From the NCBI GenBank assembly GCA_016841605.1, contig JAENYV010000001.1:355540-419539 (forward strand): 64,000 nt of DNA, in the 5' to 3' direction. The translations under genes and the position numbers were made by a program. This stretch comes from Dethiobacter alkaliphilus (GTDB taxonomy: Bacteria > Bacillota > Dethiobacteria > DTU022 > UBA8154). Positions 42,310 through 51,516 of the stretch are shown here, in pieces. The notes below the pieces were generated by a model. It was not told where the DNA came from. It did not search any database and saw only the letters and a program-made list of their open reading frames with translations. How positions within the stretch are numbered: the first letter of the stretch is position 1; each line of letters begins with the position of its first letter.

Positions 42310-44073
42310 ATGGAAAAACAATTAAAGGTACTGTTGACAACTGAAGGAACTTATCCCTTTCATCAGGGTGGAGTCAGCACATGGTGCGATATTCTGGTCA
42401 AGGGGCTGAAGAGTGTTAAGTACACTATCTTTAGCGTCTTAATGGATCCCTTTGTGACTCAGAAATATGAGTTGCCGGAAACGGTGACTCTGATTAAGAT
42501 GCCGTTATGGGGAACTGAGGAACCCAGCGAACATCTTCCCATATCTTTTTCGCAAACATTCTTATCAAAAAAACGAACTACCGCTCAGTCTATTAGAAAG
42601 TTCTTTATACCTTTATTTGAAGAGCTTGTTGAAGAGGTTATCAGTTCCGTAAAGAATCCTGAGCATCTGGCTCAGATTATGCTTGATCTGCACCTCTATT
42701 TTCAATATTACGAGTATAAAGTTAGCTTCAAGTCCGAAGAGGCCTGGGAAGCATACAAAAAAATAGTATTAAATTATGCGAAAGATAAGGACAGCCGCTT
42801 ATCCCGGCCGGATGTCTATTGTCTAATTCAGAGTCTGGGTTGGATTTACCGTTTTCTAAATATATTGAACACGCCGGTTCCTGACGTTGATGTTACCCAT
42901 TCCACGGCCGCGGCCTTTTGCGGTATCCCATGCGTCTTGTCCAAAATAAAGAATAAAACACCTTTTTTGCTGACGGAACACGGTGTCTATCTGCGTGAGC
43001 AATATCTGTATCTGTCAAAAAGAGAATATTCTTCTTTTTTAAATACATTTCTGATCCGTCTGGTGCATTCTATTACCAGTCTCAATTATGTGTATGCGGA
43101 TCAGGTCTCTCCGGTTTGCGCTTATAATACCAGATGGGAAAGGGAGTTCGGCATACCGGAAGAAAAAATTAAAGTTATTTACAATGGTATTGATAAAAAT
43201 GTTTTTTTACATGCGCCAGGTCAAAAACCGGCCCGTCCGACAGTGGTAACAGCAGCCCGTATAGACCCCGTCAAGGATATTGAAATGTTGATCAAAGGAG
43301 CAGCGCTGGTAAAAAAACAGATTCCCGATATCCTTTTTCTGATTTACGGTTCTATTTCTGTGCCGGCATATTACCGGCAGTGTATGGAATTACGTAAAAA
43401 ATTATTTCTTGAGGAAACAGTGATATTTGCCGGTCATACCACGAATATTGCTGCAACTTATAAAAGTTGTGATTTGGTCGCCTTGACGAGTATTTCCGAG
43501 GCTTTTCCTTATACGGTCCTGGAAGCCATGATGGCAGGAACTGCTGTAGTATCTACGGATGTGGGAGGAGTTAAAGAAGCATTGGGATCTACCGGGGTAC
43601 TGGTCCCGGTTAGAGATCATGAAAAACTTGCTGCCGAAATAATTCATTTATTGAAGGAGCCTGAACTACGGCTAACCTTGGGGAAAGAGGCGCAGGAGCG
43701 CGCCTTATCTCTTTTTACCATAGACAGGGTTTTACAAAACCATCTGCAGAGCTATGAGCATCTGTTGGAAGATATACTCCAAACGGAAGAGCAGTCAGCC
43801 GATGTCAACGGTTGGGAAACAGTTATCTCCTTAACTGATAAATTACCGGAGCAGAGAATGTGGGTCGAACGCGCTTTGGCCGTCAAAGTCGCAGGTTATT
43901 TTGACGAAGCAATTTACTGCTTTCGCTCCGCGGTCAATGTAAATCCCGCTTCTCAAGCGATACCAATATTGCTTTTAGAGCTGGCCGAAATGTACAATCA
44001 GTTGGGCCGGTACGATTTGGCTTTTCAGGAGATGGAAAAATATGTAATATATTATGAATTATTAATTGCTTAA
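42310..44073 (+). CDS. pelF: PelF-like GT4 glycosyltransferase
   Basis: PelF is the cytoplasmic glycosyltransferase that polymerises the Pel polysaccharide from UDP-sugars. The N-terminal signature LLTTEGTYPFHQGGVSTWCD closely matches PelF, and the GT-B C-terminal domain has AARIDPVKDIEMLIKGA, GHTTNIAATYKSCDLVALTS and the EAFPYTVLEAMMAGTAVV motif with the E-x7-E nucleotide-sugar site. It is 588 residues, about 80 longer than Pseudomonas PelF; the added C-terminus (about 515-588) looks like one or two TPR helices (YFDEAIYCFRSAVNVNP). The GTG at 42301 is in frame, but ATG 42310 is more likely. It opens the Pel-like part of this operon. Confidence 0.87.
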   Translation: MEKQLKVLLTTEGTYPFHQGGVSTWCDILVKGLKSVKYTIFSVLMDPFVTQKYELPETVTLIKMPLWGTEEPSEHLPISFSQTFLSKKRTTAQSIRKFFIPLFEELVEEVISSVKNPEHLAQIMLDLHLYFQYYEYKVSFKSEEAWEAYKKIVLNYAKDKDSRLSRPDVYCLIQSLGWIYRFLNILNTPVPDVDVTHSTAAAFCGIPCVLSKIKNKTPFLLTEHGVYLREQYLYLSKREYSSFLNTFLIRLVHSITSLNYVYADQVSPVCAYNTRWEREFGIPEEKIKVIYNGIDKNVFLHAPGQKPARPTVVTAARIDPVKDIEMLIKGAALVKKQIPDILFLIYGSISVPAYYRQCMELRKKLFLEETVIFAGHTTNIAATYKSCDLVALTSISEAFPYTVLEAMMAGTAVVSTDVGGVKEALGSTGVLVPVRDHEKLAAEIIHLLKEPELRLTLGKEAQERALSLFTIDRVLQNHLQSYEHLLEDILQTEEQSADVNGWETVISLTDKLPEQRMWVERALAVKVAGYFDEAIYCFRSAVNVNPASQAIPILLLELAEMYNQLGRYDLAFQEMEKYVIYYELLIA

Positions 44074-44105
44074 ACAGATTTATAATCGATGTGTGGTGAA
44101 GATGG

Positions 44106-45353
44106 ATGGCAGTAAAAATAGGTCGCTCCATTTGGGGTATCCAGCCCGGATCCTTTCATGAACTTCGCAAGTATTTGCAGACGAAGCATAGTCAACAGAA
44201 GGGGAGGTTATACCAATTAGTCCAGGATCTACAAAATGAAAATAAAAGAATACAGATGCGGATTGACTTTTTTTACTCGCCGGGTCCTGAGACATTTTTA
44301 GAAGCCAAATTGCCGGAAGTTCATGCCTCGCCGATTAGATGGGAAGAATCCTGGTTTGAAACACAATATCGTTTTACGATTCGTTTTAAAAAAAGTATAT
44401 TTGGCTTAAATAGTAAAAAGGTTAAGTTGTATCTCCGGCAGCTTTTAAAGATGCAACAGATTGATCTGGAGGAAAGCCGGCAGAAGCTTAATATATTGTC
44501 GGAAAAGCATAAAAAACTGCTGTTTGAGCTGTCTTCCCTCGAAAATATTTATAACGCTAATGCGGAGGAAGAAGCTGCAGCTTCGCTCCCTTTACCGGAA
44601 CAGGAAACAAATGAAGATAATGAAAATCTAGAAGACGAAGAAAACAGGGAAGAAGAAAAAGAAGAGATTAAGTTTCAGGAAAAGATGCGGGAACAATTTG
44701 AAGCCGAATGGAGAGAAAGATTGGAAGAACAAATCAAAGAACTTATGCTGCAGAAATTAAAAGGACAATTGTTGGTCGGAGGAGCGGAAGCGGGAGAAAA
44801 AGAAGAGTCCTGGATTGGAGACATTAAAGAACTAATGAAACAAAAAATATTAAAGGAGCAGAAGCAGAATGATGGTTATCATTCGAAAGTAATCGCCTCT
44901 CAACCCAAGGGGAAGCGTCGGAATATTTTCAGTTCTCCCACCACGTTTCCCAAGCTACGGTTAACAGTAAACGGTTCATCTTTTTGGGATGAAGATATTG
45001 AATCTTTATTGTCGCAGTACACTTGGGATGATGAGGATGGGGGCTTTTTCTCAGCACCCTCACCTTCTTTCCCACAGCCTGAAATAAAGGTGGAAAATGG
45101 TAACAACCATCAAGATTACCACATCGGATCCATAGAATCAAAAGGAAGCCCGGCGATTACCAATCAAGTCCACCTGCTCAAGAAAAAATACATTGTCGGT
45201 AAACTGGCAGGGAGCGACCTTAAAGATAGCGGTGGAAAGATGATTATTTCAAAAAACGAAGTTATTACGGAACAAGTGATGAATCAGGCTGAAGAGGAGG
45301 GAAAGCTGGCCGAGTTGATTGTCAACATGGTAATTCCCGGGTTAGGTGATTAA
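44106..45353 (+). CDS. Undescribed coiled-coil protein with DivIVA-like and PRC-barrel-like ends in the Pel-like operon
   Basis: I do not recognise this 415-residue soluble protein as a known Pel component. Two similar N-terminal stretches, IGRSIWGIQPGSFHELRKYL (about 5-24) and FKKSIFGLNSKKVKLYLRQL (about 93-112), resemble the membrane-targeting motif of DivIVA proteins, each followed by helix. A highly charged coiled coil (about 115-235, rich in Glu) and a low-complexity middle follow. The last about 60 residues (KKYIVGKLAGSDLKDSGGKM and the ITEQVMNQAEEEGKLAELIV region) resemble a PRC-barrel-like end domain. It may be a scaffold that organises the synthase. It lies 33 bp after the PelF-like gene and 2 bp before the PelG-like gene. 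Confidence 0.7.
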   Translation: MAVKIGRSIWGIQPGSFHELRKYLQTKHSQQKGRLYQLVQDLQNENKRIQMRIDFFYSPGPETFLEAKLPEVHASPIRWEESWFETQYRFTIRFKKSIFGLNSKKVKLYLRQLLKMQQIDLEESRQKLNILSEKHKKLLFELSSLENIYNANAEEEAAASLPLPEQETNEDNENLEDEENREEEKEEIKFQEKMREQFEAEWRERLEEQIKELMLQKLKGQLLVGGAEAGEKEESWIGDIKELMKQKILKEQKQNDGYHSKVIASQPKGKRRNIFSSPTTFPKLRLTVNGSSFWDEDIESLLSQYTWDDEDGGFFSAPSPSFPQPEIKVENGNNHQDYHIGSIESKGSPAITNQVHLLKKKYIVGKLAGSDLKDSGGKMIISKNEVITEQVMNQAEEEGKLAELIVNMVIPGLGD

Positions 45354-45355
45354 CT

Positions 45356-46969
45356 ATGGATGTATTTGAACCGGAAATCTTCAATGATGAAGGGGAAAAG
45401 CAGCAAAAACTAAACAGCCTGTTAAAACAAATCAAAGCCCTGCGTCTTCAACCGGAGGATCGCTACGAGATTGCCGCTTTACTTGAATCAATGGGATGGA
45501 ACGATGAGGGAGCACGGAAGAATTTCGGCGTTACTGATATCTTTGAACTGGCCTCCCAATTATGGGAGATCAGCAAATCGAATATTATTTTTTCTCCATT
45601 TCATCATATTGAGAAAACAGGTTTTGTTCAAGGGCTGTATTTGCTTATTTCCAACTTTTTAAGAGGTGTGATTTTTGCGCTGCCTATGGCAGTTTCCGTA
45701 TTTTCAATGATTACCTTGCGGTTTTCCCTCTGGTCTTATGAAAATTTATCGGTGGAACTAGCTACAGCTATTGCTATCGGCACAATTTTAAGCTTCGTAA
45801 CAGTTGGCGGTTTTATGCAGGCAATTGCCAGGCGCGGGTTTTTTTACATCACACAAAATTATTACGGTATGGCACGTAAGGTCACCTTTCAATTAATTAT
45901 AATCGGAATTTTTGCCTGCCTGGTCATTTCCGCCTGTTTATTTTTCGGAAATGCCCTTATTCAGCTCTTTCCATTCGGCCTGGTTCTCATAATTATTCTG
46001 TATTACTTTTTTTTAAACACTATCTGGTTATCTGTCACTGTTATGTATATTTTAAAAAAGGAGCTTGTTTTTACGGGTTTAATTATTATCGGAATCGGTA
46101 TTGTCTATCTGCTGTTTGTCGTATTTGCTTATAACATCATTTTTTCGCAACTGATCAGTTTGCTCCTGATTTCTTTAATGAGCATCGGTTTAGCTGTTTT
46201 CTATTTCAGAAGAGCGGAGGCCAAGGCAGAAAAAGGAATTGAACCGAAGCTTCCGAAAATGTCTGTGATGATTTATAATACGATGCCTTATTTTATCTAC
46301 GGTTTCTTGTATTTTGCCTTTTTATTTGTTGACCGGGTCATAGCCTGGTCTGTAAACAGCACTTTTTTGCCTTATCTTATTTGGTTTCGTGGAGATTATG
46401 AATTGGGTTTGGATTTTTCGTTACTGGTTTTATTAATTCCAATGGGTATTATTGAAGTACTCTTATTTAAACTGATGATAAATATTCAGCAGAGCCAAAA
46501 AAATTACTGGGGACAGGATATTGATAAAATGAACCGCGCCTATGTTCGGAAATATTTTCTTCGTTTATTTTTCATTTTTGTCGTTGCCATGTTTAGTGCC
46601 GTATTCCTGTATTATTATCTAGGTATATTTCTAGATAATATACATCCTGCATTAGGAAAGATTATTTATCAACATCCGGTAACTCATTTTGTCTTTATTT
46701 TTTCTTTGGCTTCTTATGGTTTTTTGTCTTTGGGGTTAATGAATTCCGTTACATTGTTTTCTTTATCCCAGCCCCAAAAAGTCAACAGAGCTATTACAAT
46801 TGCCTTGTTGGCAAATTTACTTGTAGGTTTCCTTTTGAGCCGTTGGTTCGGTTACAAGTTCGCTGTCATCGGTTTGATCACCGGATCAATAGTTTTTTTT
46901 ATTTTGTCATCACGGCAAGTTTATAAGGTCATGCGAAAACTGGATTATTACGTGTACTCCTCTTCGTGA
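45356..46969 (+). CDS. pelG: PelG-like polysaccharide transporter/flippase
   Basis: A 537-residue membrane protein with about twelve helices (from residue about 90 to 530), the size and topology of PelG, a MOP/MATE-related protein that moves Pel across the membrane with PelF. The GGFMQAIARRGFFYITQNYY region after the third helix corresponds to PelG by position. It differs from Pseudomonas PelG in having an N-terminal cytoplasmic extension of about 90 residues rather than starting with the short GIGFELRKL segment. It begins 2 bp after the coiled-coil gene, so translation is coupled. The call rests on topology, size and position next to PelF more than on strong motifs. Confidence 0.7.
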   Translation: MDVFEPEIFNDEGEKQQKLNSLLKQIKALRLQPEDRYEIAALLESMGWNDEGARKNFGVTDIFELASQLWEISKSNIIFSPFHHIEKTGFVQGLYLLISNFLRGVIFALPMAVSVFSMITLRFSLWSYENLSVELATAIAIGTILSFVTVGGFMQAIARRGFFYITQNYYGMARKVTFQLIIIGIFACLVISACLFFGNALIQLFPFGLVLIIILYYFFLNTIWLSVTVMYILKKELVFTGLIIIGIGIVYLLFVVFAYNIIFSQLISLLLISLMSIGLAVFYFRRAEAKAEKGIEPKLPKMSVMIYNTMPYFIYGFLYFAFLFVDRVIAWSVNSTFLPYLIWFRGDYELGLDFSLLVLLIPMGIIEVLLFKLMINIQQSQKNYWGQDIDKMNRAYVRKYFLRLFFIFVVAMFSAVFLYYYLGIFLDNIHPALGKIIYQHPVTHFVFIFSLASYGFLSLGLMNSVTLFSLSQPQKVNRAITIALLANLLVGFLLSRWFGYKFAVIGLITGSIVFFILSSRQVYKVMRKLDYYVYSSS

Positions 46970-46984
46970 AATGAGGAAAATAGT

Positions 46985-48787
46985 GTGATTAATGCTTCAA
47001 TGTCTCATTTGTTTAACCAGTTACCGGAAATTTTTCATTACTTATTTGCCTTATTCCTTCTGTTAATTTTCATACCCAAAATTTTTTTTAAAAAACAATA
47101 TAATAAGCCGGGCGAGCAAATAATTACTAATTTCGTGAAGATGACCTTTCTACTTCTAGTTATGGGTTATCTTTTGGTCATGCTAAGACTATTTGAATTT
47201 CTATCCATTGTTTTCATGCTTACTTTTATCGGCAAACATTTAGCTGGAATTTATCTAAAAGGGGGAAGTATCGGGCAGCAAATTTCACATTCCGAAGTGT
47301 TAATTTATGATTACTTTGAAGGTAAATATCAACTGAAGCCGCTTTTCTTTTTTTACCTCAACCAATGCTACCGGCAATGCAAAACAATTTTTCAAGAATA
47401 TTCTTCCACGCCCCTGCGGACAATTGAAACAGTCAGCTTACTTGTTATCCTCGGCTTTTCTTTATATCTACGTTTTAATGATGCCTTACTACATTCTGCA
47501 CCTTCATTTTTGGATCTGTATACAGCCTTAAAATGGATTAAAGATATCCGGCAAAATTTGTTATTCAGTGACGGGATTATACCCCAGGGCTTTCATGTGT
47601 TTTGGGCTGTAATGGAAGAATTCAGCCGTATCGATACGTTATACATTGTTAAATACAGCGGTCCCTTCATGCAAGTTTTTCTTATGTTCGGCATTTATCT
47701 TGTTTTATCTCTTCTTACCGGCAGCCGTATTAGCGGAGTAATAAGCATGTCTTCGTATGCTTTATTAGGGCAATATTTCGACCCTTATTACTGGGATTGG
47801 CAAGCAGTAGCTGCACCCGGGTCATTTGCCCATATCTTTCTTTTACTAACTTTTTTTTGTCTTGTCGTCTACCTGCGCAGTGGACATCAGGATGCGTTTT
47901 ATACGATGTTTGCGGGTATGGGAATAATCGCTTTTGTTCACCCGGCAAGTTATTGTGAGTTTTTTATTTTTATCTGTGCCGTCAGCATTTGGGCGGTTGT
48001 TTTTAAGGTGAAGAAGAGGTATTCATCTCTTCCCCGAGTCTTTCTTTTTGGATTAATAGCGGGTACCGTCTCTTTGATCCCGGTCCTCGTGGAATTTATC
48101 GGCAGGCAAGATGTTGCTTTTTCTTTTCTTAATTATTTACAAATTGAAGCGGAGAAATCTTTTTCTTTGCTGCCGTTTCCTTCCCATGTACCGTTGATAT
48201 TCAGCCTGGCTGTCGGTTTTTTGTGGCATGTTCTTTTTAAACGGTTCAGGACTTACCGCTACCAGCCTCTCATAGAAAGATTGCTGCTAATATCTGCCCT
48301 CATTTCTGCTTTTAGTTTGACGGTTCGGCAACCTGTTGAGCCGTTAAAGGTAGATTGGGATTCATCTGTAGCCCAATATCTGGCCGTAACAAAAGAAATC
48401 AGCCCTCTAAACTGGATGATTGTTTCTAAACAGGAATTTTCCTCCCTGGTTCAAGGCAGGGGGTATCATATGAATATTGAAGAGTTGATTAAAAATTATG
48501 ATCCGGCTTATCAGAGCTTGACTCGAATAGGATTCGATAAACCGGATATGAATATTCCACCCCACATTTTTATTATTTATGAAAAATTTCTCAGACCCGT
48601 TCCGCGGGAAGAGGTCATGAAAAGACTTACAAATAATTATTACAAGAGATGGTCGCTACTGTATCAGGAGATTGGACTTTGGCTGAAAAATTTTTTGCAT
48701 ATACATCCGCAAGTGGAAGTATATTTTGAAGATGAACATATCATCATCTTTCACCTGGAACGTGAACAAGATCCTGATGAAATTTAA
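46985..48787 (+). CDS. Large membrane protein with GT-C-like topology, unknown function
   Basis: A 600-residue protein with about ten to eleven membrane helices in the first 440 residues and a soluble C-terminal domain of about 150 residues. The arrangement, with a long first loop after LRFNDALLHSAPSFLDLYTA carrying Asp residues and the GIIPQGFHVFW segment, resembles GT-C glycosyltransferases that use lipid-linked donors, but no defining motif is certain. It is not a standard Pel gene; it occupies the position where PelE might be expected. The start is GTG at 46985 with GAGG upstream. Tight spacing to the PelG-like gene (15 bp) places it in the same operon. Confidence 0.65.
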   Translation: MINASMSHLFNQLPEIFHYLFALFLLLIFIPKIFFKKQYNKPGEQIITNFVKMTFLLLVMGYLLVMLRLFEFLSIVFMLTFIGKHLAGIYLKGGSIGQQISHSEVLIYDYFEGKYQLKPLFFFYLNQCYRQCKTIFQEYSSTPLRTIETVSLLVILGFSLYLRFNDALLHSAPSFLDLYTALKWIKDIRQNLLFSDGIIPQGFHVFWAVMEEFSRIDTLYIVKYSGPFMQVFLMFGIYLVLSLLTGSRISGVISMSSYALLGQYFDPYYWDWQAVAAPGSFAHIFLLLTFFCLVVYLRSGHQDAFYTMFAGMGIIAFVHPASYCEFFIFICAVSIWAVVFKVKKRYSSLPRVFLFGLIAGTVSLIPVLVEFIGRQDVAFSFLNYLQIEAEKSFSLLPFPSHVPLIFSLAVGFLWHVLFKRFRTYRYQPLIERLLLISALISAFSLTVRQPVEPLKVDWDSSVAQYLAVTKEISPLNWMIVSKQEFSSLVQGRGYHMNIEELIKNYDPAYQSLTRIGFDKPDMNIPPHIFIIYEKFLRPVPREEVMKRLTNNYYKRWSLLYQEIGLWLKNFLHIHPQVEVYFEDEHIIIFHLEREQDPDEI

Positions 48788-48809
48788 AATATGGAGTGTT
48801 TGGCGATAA

Positions 48810-50669
48810 ATGGGCACCTTTTTTTTCTGGGAGCAGCATATTTTCTGGGTCGCGACCGTGTCACTGCTTTTCTCTGTTGGCGTTTTGTTTTATCTGGGCT
48901 TAAACCGGGGAAGACTCAAGAGAGTTGAGAGTCAGCTGCAGCAGATCAAAGAGTTAATCCAAACCGTCAATCCGGAGAAAAGCCTGGAGGAAAACCTGGA
49001 CCGGATCTTGGAAATGATCGCATCGTTAGAGATGTTAAAAGCTCCAACCTACACATTTTATGTATTGGATAAAAAAAAGCAAAATTATAACCTTAAGGCG
49101 GTTCGTTATCAAGCGCAGGATTATGGTGAAGTCCGCCCCTCCTATAGTGGGTTGGTGTCCTTTCAGGAGGGTACTTATCAGCCGCCCTTATCTATACCGG
49201 TCTCCCGCCGTGTTTATGCAGTTACGAAGAAATTTGAAGGAGAGATGCCATTATTTTTTCTGCCGGTTGGTGAAACAGGTCTAATCCTGGTCGGTCCCCT
49301 GGAGCATCTTTCGCAAGAACAGCTGGTCATGCTTGAAGCTCTCAGCGGGCAAATAAAATATATCTTGCACAGTTTGGTGAAAACGGAAGATATTCGTTCC
49401 CAGGCGGATGTTGTGGTGTCCTCCGGAAAAGCTCTGCAAAAAATTAGTAGTATTTCCATGGACTGGACGATATTGATGGAGATGATTATTAAACTATATA
49501 TCCAATCTATTAACGCAAGCGGTGGCATTTGTGTGAAAAAAGCAGGAGAAAGCTATGAAATCGTAATCAAGGTCGGACTGGATAAAACGACAATTAAGGC
49601 ATTTGGCGAAAATAAGAAAATTTTCGAAACCTTTCATGATTATCTAAATAGTAAGAACTTCCATTATATCAGCAGGAGCGATGAGTCCTATTACAAATTA
49701 CCGTCTTTTCTAGCTGCTGCAGGCATGGCATCAATACTTATTACCAGGATGGATGAAGATAATACCTCCTATCTTGTGTTCTGGTTTGAGGATGAGCCCG
49801 ATGAAAAAGAAATAGAGAAAAAGGTAACCCTGGGGCTGATGTTGGAACATATCCGGACAGTAATTGAATATCAAAAAGGATTGCAAAGATTTTCCTTTGC
49901 TTATCTGGATATCCTTAAAATTTTGGCTCGACTATTGGACAATATAAGTCCATATACGATCGGTTATTCGGAAATGATGAGCCGTTATTCAGTCATTATT
50001 GCACGCTGTCTTGGACTGGATGAGGAAATAACCAAAGACATTGCTCTGGCGGCGTATCTGAGTAATATCGGGGTGCTCGGTCTATCCGGCACATTATTTG
50101 AGAAGGAAGGAAAATACTCGGAAGCAGAATTCGAACTAATGAAGCTTCACTCCGAGGTCGGCGCTTCCATCGTTCAGATGGCCACAGGGAATGAGCGTAT
50201 CGCCTCTTTTATTTTGCATCACCATGAAAGAATAGATGGGCATGGTTATCCCTCCGGACTGGAAGAGGAAGAAATTCCTGTCGGTGCGAGGATAATTGCT
50301 GTAATCCAAACATTTATTGCGAAAATTATCGGCAGAAAATACCGGGACCCTTTACCCTTCAATGAAGCACTGGAGCTAATAAAAGCTGCCTCAGGTTCCC
50401 AGTTGGACAAACATCTAGTCGAGGTTTTTTGTCAATGGTATCGAGAGAAACGGACAAAACCCGCCGTTTCCGGTCGCACCCTCGGTAAATGCTGGGCTGT
50501 TTTATGCGTCCCGGCAAGTATCTGTCTGAATTGCCCTGCTTACCGGACAGAGGGGAATATACCATGCTGGGAGACCAATGATACGCAATGTGCATTTCAT
50601 GGTAAGAAATGTCATACCTGTCTTATCCGGACTGAATTTATATCCAGAGAATCTTTAAAGGATGATTAA
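48810..50669 (+). CDS. Membrane-anchored GAF/degenerate HD-GYP protein with cysteine-rich tail
   Basis: A 619-residue protein: one N-terminal membrane helix (about 9-30), a coiled coil, one or two GAF-like regions (about 60-190 and 200-350), an HD-GYP domain (about 370-560) and a C-terminal cysteine cluster (CWAVLCVPASICLNCP, then CWE and CHTC). HD-GYP enzymes cleave c-di-GMP, but here the metal site is broken: the HD pair is Ser418-Asn419 (YLSNIG) and the later Asp is lost (AVIQTF), while HHE (471-473) and GYP (479-481) remain. It is probably a c-di-GMP sensor or scaffold, in the place where PelD, a dead GGDEF c-di-GMP receptor, acts in Pseudomonas. The Cys tail may bind metal or Fe-S. Confidence 0.78.
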   Translation: MGTFFFWEQHIFWVATVSLLFSVGVLFYLGLNRGRLKRVESQLQQIKELIQTVNPEKSLEENLDRILEMIASLEMLKAPTYTFYVLDKKKQNYNLKAVRYQAQDYGEVRPSYSGLVSFQEGTYQPPLSIPVSRRVYAVTKKFEGEMPLFFLPVGETGLILVGPLEHLSQEQLVMLEALSGQIKYILHSLVKTEDIRSQADVVVSSGKALQKISSISMDWTILMEMIIKLYIQSINASGGICVKKAGESYEIVIKVGLDKTTIKAFGENKKIFETFHDYLNSKNFHYISRSDESYYKLPSFLAAAGMASILITRMDEDNTSYLVFWFEDEPDEKEIEKKVTLGLMLEHIRTVIEYQKGLQRFSFAYLDILKILARLLDNISPYTIGYSEMMSRYSVIIARCLGLDEEITKDIALAAYLSNIGVLGLSGTLFEKEGKYSEAEFELMKLHSEVGASIVQMATGNERIASFILHHHERIDGHGYPSGLEEEEIPVGARIIAVIQTFIAKIIGRKYRDPLPFNEALELIKAASGSQLDKHLVEVFCQWYREKRTKPAVSGRTLGKCWAVLCVPASICLNCPAYRTEGNIPCWETNDTQCAFHGKKCHTCLIRTEFISRESLKDD

Positions 50670-51451
50670 TGATGAAAGAACGCAGGGAATTGTTTCAAAA
50701 AGCCCGCAGTTATGCTTTGTATTATGGAAAGAGTGAAGCTGGTAAATTGGCCCATTATGATATGGTCATTGTTGAACCGGGTGCTCAATCGGCAAAAAAT
50801 ATTCAAGCTTTACATGCAATGAAAACGTTGGTTTTTGCTTATGTCTCCATTATGGAAATCGGCCCTCTTCATACCCTGTACCCGATGCTGAAGGAAGAAG
50901 ATTTCCTGCAGGTTAAAGGGAACAAAATTTGCAAGGAAGGTTACGATACGTATGTGCTCAATTTAAAATCAAAAAGATGGTTGGGTCTATTGTATCACCA
51001 TATCGGTAATCTCCTCCTGCACCAGGGATACGATGGTATTTTTATGGATACAATTGGTAACGCGGAAGACCCGATTATTCCTCTAATTGAAAAAAAAGCG
51101 CAAATCACCAAAGCAACAGAGCTGGTACGCAATCTTCGCCGGTTGTTCCCAAACCATGTCCTGATTCAAAATAATGGCCTGGAATATTTATGTTCGCAAA
51201 CAGGAGAATATCTGGACGGATTATGCTGGGAAAACCCCCTATTTGCCTATGCTGATAGTCAGGAATGGTGCCGAAAAATATTGGAGAGAATCGTTGGATT
51301 AAAAAGGAAATATGGTGTGAGAACGCTTTTTCTGCATAATGAAAGCCAAATTCGCATGACACCGTCAGCCGGAATTCGAGCACAAGCGATCGCGGATAAA
51401 TATGCTTTTTTATATTATACTGCCGGGGATCATTATCTGGCGCTTCCGTAG
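50669..51451 (+). CDS. GH114/TM1410-like glycoside hydrolase-type protein (PelA-hydrolase-like)
   Basis: A 260-residue TIM-barrel protein. Family features are visible: SYALYYG near the start, HYDMVIVEPG, FAYVSIMEIG, GYDGIFMDTIGN (with a catalytic-type Asp), and LIQNNGLEYL. The GH114/GH166 group cleaves galactosamine-containing polymers, and PelA in Pseudomonas has a related hydrolase domain acting on Pel. No signal peptide is present, so the enzyme would be cytoplasmic unless exported otherwise; no separate deacetylase domain is attached. It starts 1 bp inside the stop codon of the preceding gene (ATG 50669; ATG 50672 possible), so it is coupled to the HD-GYP-like gene. Confidence 0.78.
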   Translation: MMKERRELFQKARSYALYYGKSEAGKLAHYDMVIVEPGAQSAKNIQALHAMKTLVFAYVSIMEIGPLHTLYPMLKEEDFLQVKGNKICKEGYDTYVLNLKSKRWLGLLYHHIGNLLLHQGYDGIFMDTIGNAEDPIIPLIEKKAQITKATELVRNLRRLFPNHVLIQNNGLEYLCSQTGEYLDGLCWENPLFAYADSQEWCRKILERIVGLKRKYGVRTLFLHNESQIRMTPSAGIRAQAIADKYAFLYYTAGDHYLALP

Positions 51452-51516
51452 CAATTCCATCATAGACTGTAGAGAGTATCTTCATGGAAAAATGAAGACA
51501 AGGGTGGGTTGGTTTT

